A stretch of DNA of 6,689 bases from Bacteriovoracaceae bacterium. Lineage in GTDB: Bacteria > Bdellovibrionota > UBA1018. This document shows, piece by piece, positions 1-5,908 of the stretch; position 1 is the first letter of the stretch, and each line of letters starts with the position of its first letter. The notes under the pieces were generated by a model. The model ran no database searches, had not been told where the DNA came from, and saw nothing but the letters and a program-made list of their open reading frames with translations. A program made the translations under genes and the position numbers. The DNA is taken from NCBI GenBank assembly GCA_023250755.1, contig JAHFAC010000097.1, positions 1-6,689 on the forward strand, read 5' to 3'.

Positions 1-1
1 T

Positions 2-787
2 TTGGAAATCTTGGCTGTAATTACAAGTGGAATCAGCCTCAACTATCCCATCACAATTCGTGAAGGCGAGAATATCTTCGAGATCGGATCAGATCTTGAA
101 TCTAAAAAGCTCGTGGAGAAGGAGCGGTTTTTAAGTCTATGCAGGGATCCTAAGTTCATCCAAAGCTTGGGATTAGGTGCCTCACCTCCCTCCTCTTTGG
201 AGGGATATCTTTTTCCAGATACTTATTTTCTGAATCGTTCGATGAGCGTTCAGGATATTCTACATCAAATGGTGAAGAAGTTTCAGGCGACCTGGGGACA
301 AGACCTAGAAGAGCGCGCCCGCGGATTGGGTTTGAATCAACATCAAGCGATTACTTTAGCCTCTATGATTGAAAAAGAGACGGGAGCCGGTCAGGAGCGT
401 CCCCTGATCAGCTCGGTGTTTCATAACCGATTGCGCAAACGGATGCGTCTTCAGAGTGATCCCACCACTGTTTATGGAATTTGGGAGAGATTTGACGGAA
501 ATCTTCGAAAAGCAGATCTTGAGTCGAAGACCCCATATAATACCTATAGCGTTACTGGCTTGCCGATTGGGCCAATTGGTAATCCAGGAAAAGAAGCGAT
601 TCATGCTGCGCTTTATCCTGCAAACAGCGATTTTTTATTTTTTGTCTCACACAATGACGGAACTCATCAGTTCTCACGGACCTATGAAGACCACGTTTTG
701 GCTGTACGGCAGTTTCAACTGGATCCAAAAGCGCGAGAGGGCAAAAGTTGGCGTGATTTGAGCCGGGTGCAAAATCAGAAGAAGTGA
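2..787 (+). CDS. mltG: MltG endolytic murein transglycosylase (YceG family), 5' end outside the window
   Basis: This enzyme cleaves nascent peptidoglycan glycan strands between MurNAc and GlcNAc, forming 1,6-anhydro ends; it is thought to set glycan chain length. It is normally anchored in the inner membrane with its catalytic domain in the periplasm. The 261 visible residues contain the conserved LEGYLFPDTYF (about 66-76) and ASMIEKET (120-127), in which E124 matches the catalytic glutamate of E. coli MltG. Family motifs VFHNRL, LQSDPTTVYG, TPYNTY and GLPIGPIGNPG follow, ending in a short charged tail. Family members are about 330-360 residues, so roughly 70-90 N-terminal residues, including the membrane anchor, lie before the window. 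The TTG at position 2 is simply the first in-frame codon, not a credible start. The stop (785-787) faces the stop of the opposite-strand methyltransferase 4 nt away. The family call is firm. Confidence 0.95.
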   Translation: MEILAVITSGISLNYPITIREGENIFEIGSDLESKKLVEKERFLSLCRDPKFIQSLGLGASPPSSLEGYLFPDTYFLNRSMSVQDILHQMVKKFQATWGQDLEERARGLGLNQHQAITLASMIEKETGAGQERPLISSVFHNRLRKRMRLQSDPTTVYGIWERFDGNLRKADLESKTPYNTYSVTGLPIGPIGNPGKEAIHAALYPANSDFLFFVSHNDGTHQFSRTYEDHVLAVRQFQLDPKAREGKSWRDLSRVQNQKK

Positions 788-791
788 GTCA

Positions 792-1385
792 TCAATGGAG
801 CAAGCAAGGCAAAAGCGGATTTCGATAGGTATTTTCAATTCCAATCAACCATTCTTTGAGTTTCAAGGCGGGATGTTGGGGGTCTTTTTTGCCCATAAAG
901 CCGCCCATACCAGTTTTTGAAACTACGCGATGACAAGGGATTAAAATGGGTAATGGATTTTTTCGAAGGACTTGCCCCACGGCACGTGTGGCCCTGGGTT
1001 TGCCGGCCTTCCATGCTAACCAGGCATAGGTTCGGGTTTCACCATGAGGAATCGTGAGTAAAGATTTAAAGACACGTTGTTGAAATTCAGTCCAGCTTGG
1101 ATCGGCCAGGATTTCCCAGGGTAGAAGTGCCAGGGGCTCGCCAAAGCAAAAATAGTTGCAGAGTTGTTGGACAAGATTCCAGAGATGGGAGGGGAGAGGG
1201 GCGAACCTGGCGTTAGGATAAGGGGAAGAAAAAGTGTTTTGAGGAGGAATCCAATGAATCCCAGTGAGGCGTTCTTGCTCATTCCAGATCAGGGCGATTC
1301 CGCCCATGCTTGTTTGAAATTCAAAATAATTCACTGCGGATCTCGTATTCTTTCTGGCACAGCGACTCCTTGGTGACTCTGTCAT
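792..1385 (-). CDS. ogt: Methylated-DNA--[protein]-cysteine S-methyltransferase (Ogt/MGMT type)
   Basis: This suicide repair protein moves the alkyl group from O6-alkylguanine (and O4-alkylthymine) in DNA to its own cysteine. In 197 residues it has an N-terminal RNase H-like domain (about 19-95) and a C-terminal DNA-binding/active-site domain. The latter shows IPHGETRTY (112-120), the arginine-finger helix TRAVG (R134), the hinge asparagine N143 in RKNP, and the active site PCHRV with acceptor Cys151. GGFMG follows at 161-165, and E184 is a candidate for the active-site glutamate. There is no AdaA-like methyl-phosphotriester domain, so it is a stand-alone Ogt rather than Ada. The ATG at 1385 is preceded by TAGGA directly abutting it, which is poor spacing. 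GTG at codon 18 (1334-1332) is an alternative giving a protein that starts at NYFEFQ, where the domain begins. It is transcribed away from mscS and towards mltG. The symbol ogt versus a generic mgt is a choice of name only. Confidence 0.93.
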   Translation of the reverse strand: MTESPRSRCARKNTRSAVNYFEFQTSMGGIALIWNEQERLTGIHWIPPQNTFSSPYPNARFAPLPSHLWNLVQQLCNYFCFGEPLALLPWEILADPSWTEFQQRVFKSLLTIPHGETRTYAWLAWKAGKPRATRAVGQVLRKNPLPILIPCHRVVSKTGMGGFMGKKDPQHPALKLKEWLIGIENTYRNPLLPCLLH

Positions 1386-1408
1386 TCCTACCGTTGAGTT
1401 TCAATGGG

Positions 1409-1437
1409 ATTATGTTACTTCAGATTTTATGCAACAA
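1409..1437 (-). promoter_or_regulatory. Candidate sigma70-type promoter for the methyltransferase gene
   Basis: Read on the minus strand, there is TTGTTG (1437-1432, 3/6 to the -35 consensus), a 17-nt spacer, and CATAAT (1414-1409, 5/6 to the -10 consensus). Transcription would begin near 1402 and give a leader of about 17 nt before the ATG at 1385. The -35 element lies inside the first codons of the divergent mscS gene (ATG at 1429), so the two genes share control DNA. This is a pattern match only. Confidence 0.38.
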
Positions 1438-2460
1438 AATTTACTGGATTATTTTTTGAGTTTGCTGAAAGAGTGGGCGTCCCCTTTGGGGGTTCTTGCG
1501 CTGACCTTTTTGGGTACGAAGTTTGTCCGGGTACTCATAAAAAGGATAGGACGTTGGCAACGTTTTTCATTTTTAGAGCGGCTCGCACCTTCGCTCTCTA
1601 ATGTTCTTTATCTCTTTGGTTTTCGCATTTTTGGCGAAATTGCTCCGCTCCATCCCCGGGTTGCAGCACGGTTGGAGGACGCCGTCTATGTTTTAGGTGT
1701 TTTTGTCGTGGTTGGATTGATTCGTCGCTCAGCGCTATCGATGATTGAATGGGGCACTTGGAGAGTCAATCCATCTCCAGCCATGCAGCAGGGATTTTTG
1801 CCGTTGATCCAAAACCTGATCACGCTCTTTGTTTTTCTCATGACTGGCATCATGATTCTGAAACATTTCAATTACGATGTGATGGCGCTCTTAACGGCAT
1901 TGGGAGTGGGTTCTTTAGCCGTGGGTCTTGCTGCAAAAGAGACGCTTTCAAATATGATCTCTGGCTTTACTTTGATCATTGACCGTAATCTCAGCCCTGG
2001 AGACCGAATCAATCTTGGAGGTTATTCGGGTGAAGTTGGAACGATGGGGCTTCGAAGCACCCGAATTCGTCTGGATGATGGGAACACTTTAATTGTTCCA
2101 AACTCAGAGTTGGTCAATACAAAAATTTTGAATCTTTCTCAGCCCACGCGAGCGATGATTTGTGACGTGAATTTAAAATTTTCGCTGGATATTCCTTTTC
2201 AACAAATTAAGGTGGTTTGCTTCTCAGTGATGGACGAAGTTGCGAAAACACAAAAGGAGCGCCCGCGGAGTGTTCATCTGTCAGCATTAGTGGAAGGGCA
2301 GCAGATGATTCACGTAAGTTTTTGGGTCCCCGAAGCGGCAATGATCAACTCGGCAATTTCAGAATTTCATGAAAAATTACTCCTCTCCTTGGCAGAAAAG
2401 CAGCTCGGTACCGCGCGGTGTTTCGGCCCAGTGCGCCAGCCTGATGCAGCAAAAGACTAA
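1429..2460 (+). CDS. mscS: Small-conductance mechanosensitive channel, MscS family
   Basis: This inner-membrane channel opens under membrane tension to release solutes during hypo-osmotic shock. In 343 residues there are hydrophobic segments at about 18-38, 55-70, 85-103 and 123-145. They are followed by the pore-lining helix at about 150-185, with the Gly/Ala-rich ALLTALGVGSLAVGLAAKET core. The cytoplasmic beta domain follows: SPGDRINLGGYSGEVGTMGLRSTRIRLDDGN (189-219) and VPNSELVN (223-230). A mixed alpha/beta C-terminal domain runs to about 335. The AAKETLSN turn resembles YnaI-like relatives more than E. coli MscS itself, and the extra N-terminal helices also suggest a larger MscS subfamily. 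ATG at 1429 is the only plausible start; upstream in-frame codons lack ATG/GTG/TTG. No Shine-Dalgarno is visible before it. The gene is divergent from the methyltransferase (43-nt gap) and 97 nt ahead of dnaX. Confidence 0.92.
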   Translation: MQQNLLDYFLSLLKEWASPLGVLALTFLGTKFVRVLIKRIGRWQRFSFLERLAPSLSNVLYLFGFRIFGEIAPLHPRVAARLEDAVYVLGVFVVVGLIRRSALSMIEWGTWRVNPSPAMQQGFLPLIQNLITLFVFLMTGIMILKHFNYDVMALLTALGVGSLAVGLAAKETLSNMISGFTLIIDRNLSPGDRINLGGYSGEVGTMGLRSTRIRLDDGNTLIVPNSELVNTKILNLSQPTRAMICDVNLKFSLDIPFQQIKVVCFSVMDEVAKTQKERPRSVHLSALVEGQQMIHVSFWVPEAAMINSAISEFHEKLLLSLAEKQLGTARCFGPVRQPDAAKD

Positions 2461-2480
2461 TGTTTCCGCTTGTTTATCTT

Positions 2481-2491
2481 TTCTGTCAGAA
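2481..2491. repeat. 11-bp perfect palindrome in the mscS-dnaX gap
   Basis: TTCTG-T-CAGAA is a perfect inverted repeat about a single base, too tight to be an RNA hairpin with a useful loop but shaped like a small operator. The surrounding gap (2461-2557) has no GC-rich stem followed by a T run, and no promoter match better than about 3-4/6 per box. It could equally be chance in 97 nt. Confidence 0.25.
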
Positions 2492-2542
2492 GTAACCTCA
2501 GCGCCTAATTTTTAAGTCATCACCAGTGAAATTGTGCCTCAT

Positions 2543-2549
2543 AAGGGAG
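2543..2549 (+). promoter_or_regulatory. Shine-Dalgarno site that fixes the dnaX start
   Basis: AAGGGAG ends 8 nt before the GTG at 2558, which is ideal spacing. The upstream in-frame GTG at 2534 has no such site, and the Shine-Dalgarno itself would lie inside its coding sequence. This favours 2558 as the true dnaX start. Confidence 0.8.
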
Positions 2550-2557
2550 TTCATCGA

Positions 2558-4258
2558 GTGAGTTCATATGTAGTACTTGCTAGAAAATGGCGACCCACCC
2601 AGTTTGCAGACATCGTTGGTCAGGGGGCGGTGGTGCGCACATTAATGAATGCCATTCGATCCAATCGAATCCATCAGGCTTATTTGCTTACGGGTTCTCG
2701 CGGAATCGGAAAAACTTCGATTGCACGGATTTTTGCCAAAGCAGTGCGATGCGAGAAGTTAAATTTAGAATCAGGAGATTCACAAGTCCGCTCTTGTGAC
2801 GATTGTCCCAGCTGTCGAGAGATAGCCGGAAGCAATAGCGTTGATGTGATTGAGATCGATGGGGCGTCTAATAATGGAGTCGATGCAGTTCGTGAGATCC
2901 GTGAAAACGCGAAATTCCTTCCGGCAGTTGGAAAGCGTAAAATTTACATCATTGACGAAGTGCACATGCTCACCACTGCGGCCTTTAATGCGCTTTTAAA
3001 AACGCTCGAAGAACCGCCCCCTCACGTGATTTTTATTTTTGCGACAACAGAGCCTCATAAAATTCCGGCCACGATTCTTTCGCGATGTCAGAGATTTGAT
3101 CTCAAGCGAGTGACAGTGGCGCAAATTCAGGCTCGGCTTTTAGAAGTGACTCAGAAAGAAGTGATTGACGCTGAGTTGGGAGCGCTTGCATTGATTGCTC
3201 GTGCTGCCGAAGGCAGTATGCGCGATGCGCTTTCGTTGCTGGATCAAGTTGTGGCCTTCTCGGCCGGAAAGGTCACCGCACCGTCGGTTCGTGAGAGTAT
3301 TGGATTGATTGAGGGGCAAACGCTCAGTGGGATTCTCAAAGGGATTCTTGGACGCAAACCGCTCGAAGCATTACCCTGGGTCGATCAAGCGTATCAAAAT
3401 GGGCACGATCTCAGGGTGCTTACGCGAGGGCTAATTGATTTTCTTCATGGGGTGATTTTAGCGCAGGTCGGAGCATCTTGTCCGCCCACATTGGAGCTTT
3501 CAGGAGAAGAGTGGAAGGATCTTCAGTCTTTGGCTACGTTGCGTCCATTGGAGGAGTTAGAACTCATTTTTCAGATTTTTCATCATGGAGTGGATTCGAT
3601 CGCGAGATCACCCCAACCCAAGATTGTTCTCGATATTCTAATCATTAAATCAGCGACGGCTGAGATGCTGGTCCCTGTAAGTGAGATTTCTGTTTCGACA
3701 GCGAAGTCAGGTTCAGGAGCAGGCCCCAGTGGCCAGCCCAAGGCTTCATCATTAAATCCGAGTTTAGGAGAAAAACTTGCTGCGCCTACGGGAGCGCAAA
3801 CAGGGGTTCAGTCGCAGCCTTTACAGGCACAGCTCACTTGGGAAGGATTTATTGCCCATGTTCGGCAGACTCGGCCTTTACTCGCTTCTATTTTGGAGCA
3901 CGGAAGTTGTGATCAGATGCAGAGCGAAGATCAAGTGCTCACTATAAATTTTGGCTCGGAAGATGCGTACTTTTGTGAACAGCTTCAGTCGCGAGTCTAC
4001 AGTGAGCAATTAGGTTTGCTTAGCAAGGAGTATTTGAGGCGTTCTGTTCGTCTTCAGATTGAACAAAGGGAATCCACAGCCGATAGCGTTGAAAGTGTAG
4101 CAGCCCGTAAAGAGCGCGAGCTGCGTGAAAAACAAGGTGCAGCCCGATTGGCTGTGCAGAACCATCCGATTATTCGCGAAGCGAAGTCTTTGTTCGGGGC
4201 AGAATTGGGACCGATTGAACTGACAGAATCTGTAGGAGAGATGGCAAAAAATGCTTAG
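2558..4258 (+). CDS. dnaX: DNA polymerase III gamma/tau subunit (clamp loader ATPase DnaX)
   Basis: This is the motor subunit of the clamp loader that opens and loads the beta clamp during replication. From GTG 2558 it is 566 residues and begins MSSYVVLARKWRP, the family's usual N-terminus. The AAA+ module shows Walker A GSRGIGKTS (46-54, K52), a zinc module with C65, C80, C83 and C86, and Walker B IYIIDEVHML (D133, E134). It continues with LLKTLEEPPP, sensor-1 region FATTEPHKIP, the SRC motif (175-177) and sensor-2 SMRD (R222). The collar domain ends at about 370. A Ser/Gly/Ala/Gln-rich linker (about 372-424) leads to a C-terminal tau-like domain starting LTWEGFI, with a charged helix near 510-530 and ending near HPIIREAKSLFG. 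Length lies between E. coli gamma (431) and tau (643). The first zinc loop (14 residues between C65 and C80) is longer than in E. coli. Its end overlaps recR by 8 nt. Confidence 0.97.
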   Translation: MSSYVVLARKWRPTQFADIVGQGAVVRTLMNAIRSNRIHQAYLLTGSRGIGKTSIARIFAKAVRCEKLNLESGDSQVRSCDDCPSCREIAGSNSVDVIEIDGASNNGVDAVREIRENAKFLPAVGKRKIYIIDEVHMLTTAAFNALLKTLEEPPPHVIFIFATTEPHKIPATILSRCQRFDLKRVTVAQIQARLLEVTQKEVIDAELGALALIARAAEGSMRDALSLLDQVVAFSAGKVTAPSVRESIGLIEGQTLSGILKGILGRKPLEALPWVDQAYQNGHDLRVLTRGLIDFLHGVILAQVGASCPPTLELSGEEWKDLQSLATLRPLEELELIFQIFHHGVDSIARSPQPKIVLDILIIKSATAEMLVPVSEISVSTAKSGSGAGPSGQPKASSLNPSLGEKLAAPTGAQTGVQSQPLQAQLTWEGFIAHVRQTRPLLASILEHGSCDQMQSEDQVLTINFGSEDAYFCEQLQSRVYSEQLGLLSKEYLRRSVRLQIEQRESTADSVESVAARKERELREKQGAARLAVQNHPIIREAKSLFGAELGPIELTESVGEMAKNA

Positions 4259-4910
4259 TTCGAATTCTTCTCAAGCGGGGCTTCAAACACGGTCTCAGAG
4301 ATTCAATCAGGCACAAGATCCAGTTTCGAAACTCGTGTTTGAGCTTTCAAAGCTTCCAGGCATCGGTGAAAAAACGGCTACCAGACTTGCCTATTTTATT
4401 TTAAAGCAAGACGCAGAATATGCCAGGGCGTTAGCGTCAGCCCTTGTGAATGCAAAAGAAAAAATTGGGCTATGTAGTCGTTGTTTTACTTTTACGGATT
4501 CAGATCCTTGTCGTGTTTGTTCAGATTCTAGACGAGAGAGCAGCCTGCTGTGCGTTGTTGAGAGGCCTTCGGATGTTTTTTCTATTGAGCAAACTGCAGT
4601 ATTTCGAGGTTTTTATCACGTGCTTCATGGCGTACTTTCACCCCTTGAAGGGATTGGTCCTGATGAATTAAAAATTCGAGAACTTTTGAGCCGGATTGAA
4701 CAAAGCGCCGGCTTTGTTCATGAGGTGATCTTGGCAACCAATCCGAGTGTTGAGGGGGAGACGACGGCTCTTTATTTAGCTCGTCAACTTCGGCCACTTG
4801 GGGTTCGAGTGACTCAACTTGCCCATGGAATTCCGGTGGGAGGCATGATCGAATACACAGATCGACAGACGATTGGCAAAGCAATGGAAAACCGCATGGA
4901 GATCAGTTGA
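4251..4910 (+). CDS. recR: Recombination mediator RecR
   Basis: RecR works with RecO (and RecF) to load RecA onto single-stranded gaps coated with SSB. The 219 residues show a helix-hairpin-helix LPGIGEKTATRLA (35-47), a four-cysteine zinc finger (C75, C78, C87, C90), and a Toprim domain from about 98 (acidic residue E104). TNPSVEGETTA lies at 163-173, and a C-terminal Walker B-like AHGIPVGGMIEYTD at 191-204. The family is about 200 residues; here about 20 extra polar residues rich in Ser, Gln and Asn precede the usual N-terminus. No ATG, GTG or TTG occurs in frame inside that extension, so ATG 4251 is the only sensible start. AGGAGAG (4234-4240) lies 10 nt before it, inside dnaX. The start overlaps the dnaX stop (ATGCTTAG) by 8 nt, implying coupled translation. 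The ybaB gene usual between dnaX and recR is absent. Confidence 0.96.
   Translation: MLSSNSSQAGLQTRSQRFNQAQDPVSKLVFELSKLPGIGEKTATRLAYFILKQDAEYARALASALVNAKEKIGLCSRCFTFTDSDPCRVCSDSRRESSLLCVVERPSDVFSIEQTAVFRGFYHVLHGVLSPLEGIGPDELKIRELLSRIEQSAGFVHEVILATNPSVEGETTALYLARQLRPLGVRVTQLAHGIPVGGMIEYTDRQTIGKAMENRMEIS
4898..4901 (+). promoter_or_regulatory. Shine-Dalgarno for mglA inside the end of recR
   Basis: GGAG ends 9 nt before the GTG start at 4911. Because it lies in the last codons of recR and the stop abuts the start (TGA then GTG), ribosomes ending recR are well placed to restart on mglA. It supports the non-ATG start chosen for mglA. Confidence 0.55.
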
Positions 4911-5498
4911 GTGAGCTTTATCAACTATGTGACCAAAGAGGTTAATTGTAAGATTATCTATTTTGGCACCGGCCTGAGCGGCAAGACTACGAATGTCCAG
5001 TATGTTTACGAACAAACTCACCAAGATTCACGCGGAAAACTAGTGACCCTGAGCACTGAAAATGAGCGCACTCTGTTTTTTGATTTTCTTCCGCTTTCAA
5101 TTGGCGAGGTCCGCGGTTACAGAACGCGGTTTCATCTTTATACGGTACCTGGTCAGACGTTTTATGAGACCTCGCAACAATTCATTCTCAAGGGAGTCGA
5201 TGGGGTGGTGTTCGTGGTTGATAGTTTGTCGGAGCGGATGGATGCGAATATCGAGAGTTTTGAATTTTTGGAGAAGAGCCTGGATGTTCAGGGCTATGAC
5301 ATCAACAAGATCCCACTTGTTCTGCAGTACAACAAGCGGGACCTGCAAGGAGCCGTGTCTCTCAAGGAACTTGAGGCAACCTTTAATCCGATGAAGCGTC
5401 CGTCCTTCGAGGCGGTTGCTAATCGCGGTCAAGGCGTCATGGAAACTTTGCAGGAAATCAGCCAGTGGGTCATTCGTGAACTCAAAGGGGGGGGATAA
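4911..5498 (+). CDS. mglA: MglA-type Ras-like polarity GTPase
   Basis: MglA is a small cytoplasmic GTPase that marks the active cell pole; in Myxococcus it controls gliding and type IV pili with MglB and RomR, and in Bdellovibrio it is needed for prey invasion. The 195 residues are full length. Visible are the P-loop GTGLSGKT (19-26, K25), switch I STENERTLFFDF with R53 and T54, and switch II TVPGQ (78-82), which carries the MglA-type proline in place of the Ras alanine. Q82 and R53 match the intrinsic catalytic pair of Myxococcus MglA. The base-recognition motif is QYNKRDL (N141, K142, D144), and EAVANRGQGV (167-176) sits at the G5 position. GTG 4911 directly follows the recR stop and has GGAG 9 nt upstream. 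The TAA overlaps the next ATG by one base. No mglB-like roadblock gene is in the window. The end of the gene carries a run of eight G. Confidence 0.94.
   Translation: MSFINYVTKEVNCKIIYFGTGLSGKTTNVQYVYEQTHQDSRGKLVTLSTENERTLFFDFLPLSIGEVRGYRTRFHLYTVPGQTFYETSQQFILKGVDGVVFVVDSLSERMDANIESFEFLEKSLDVQGYDINKIPLVLQYNKRDLQGAVSLKELEATFNPMKRPSFEAVANRGQGVMETLQEISQWVIRELKGGG
5487..5494 (+). repeat. G8 homopolymer at the mglA stop / dksA start junction
   Basis: Eight consecutive G encode the final Gly-Gly-Gly of MglA and end 3 nt before the ATG of the next gene, so the run also forms the purine-rich ribosome-binding stretch. Adding one G (or losing two) removes the TAA at 5496 from frame and joins MglA in frame to the DksA-like protein. 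Losing one G also bypasses that stop, in the third frame. Confidence 0.85.
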
Positions 5499-5908
5499 TG
5501 AAGAAAGAAGCACTCAAGAAGTTCAAACGGGTTTTTGAAATGCAGCGGAGGAATATTCTTTTCAATGATCGTATCGTGCGAGAGGATTTCAGCGTTTGTT
5601 CGGATGACCGCTTTGATGAGGTTGATCAGGCGGCGACAGATATCGAGCAATCCATGAGAATGCGCCTCTGTAATCGAGAGATTCTCTATTTGAAAAAAGT
5701 CGAAGAGGCTTTGCGTCGAATCGAAGAGGGTACTTTTGGTGAGTGCGACGAATGCGGCGAAGAAATCGAGCGGCGTCGCCTAGAGGCCCGACCCACTGCC
5801 ACGCTCTGCGTGTCCTGTAAAGAAGAGCAAGAGCGTCGCGAGATTCTGACGGCGGCCGGAAGACAACACAAAAGCTTGGGTGAAGCCTTTTCTAAAAAAT
5901 TAGCTTGA
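5498..5908 (+). CDS. dksA: DksA/TraR-family C4 zinc-finger RNA polymerase regulator
   Basis: DksA-type proteins insert a coiled coil into the secondary channel of RNA polymerase and, with ppGpp, retune transcription during starvation. The 136 residues have a charged helical N-terminal part forming the coiled-coil region. Its tip sequence DEVDQAA (40-46) matches the essential D-x-x-D-x-A of E. coli DksA (D71, D74, A76). A second helix NREILYLKKVEEALRR (59-74) leads to the zinc finger C83-x2-C86-x17-C104-x2-C107. RRLEARPTATLC, a family hallmark, lies at 93-104. It is slightly shorter than E. coli DksA (151). Conservation of the tip argues for a true DksA-like factor rather than a TraR-only finger; whether it is the cell's main DksA cannot be told. 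ATG overlaps the mglA TAA by one base (TAATG), and its stop overlaps the next start, so it sits mid-operon. Confidence 0.93.
   Translation: MKKEALKKFKRVFEMQRRNILFNDRIVREDFSVCSDDRFDEVDQAATDIEQSMRMRLCNREILYLKKVEEALRRIEEGTFGECDECGEEIERRRLEARPTATLCVSCKEEQERREILTAAGRQHKSLGEAFSKKLA

Noticed and set aside
1404..1601. Short forward frame beginning at ATG 1404
   Set aside because: It overlaps the start of mscS in another frame and has no recognisable domain; the mscS frame shows clear family motifs.
2471..2511. Possible dnaX promoter (TTGTTT, 17 nt, TAACCT; or CCTAAT at 2504-2509)
   Set aside because: The first pair matches only 3/6 in each box. CCTAAT matches 4/6 but has no acceptable -35. Both are too weak to annotate.
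2509..2513. T5 run as a terminator after mscS
   Set aside because: No GC-rich stem precedes it; the adjacent inverted repeat is AT-rich with a one-base centre.
2534..2557. Longer dnaX start at GTG 2534 (eight more residues)
   Set aside because: The strong AAGGGAG lies inside this extension and is ideally spaced for GTG 2558, and family proteins begin at the MSSYVVLARKWRP equivalent.
2995..3001. T-TTA-AAA slippery heptamer inside dnaX, just after Walker B
   Set aside because: It encodes the invariant LLK of the family motif LLKTLEE, and a -1 slip ends at TAA 3058 after about 20 codons, leaving a broken ATPase. It is most simply a by-product of codon choice.
4582..5024. Antisense frames across the recR/mglA junction
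   Set aside because: Their translations show no family motifs, and they lie opposite strongly conserved coding sequence; treated as shadows.
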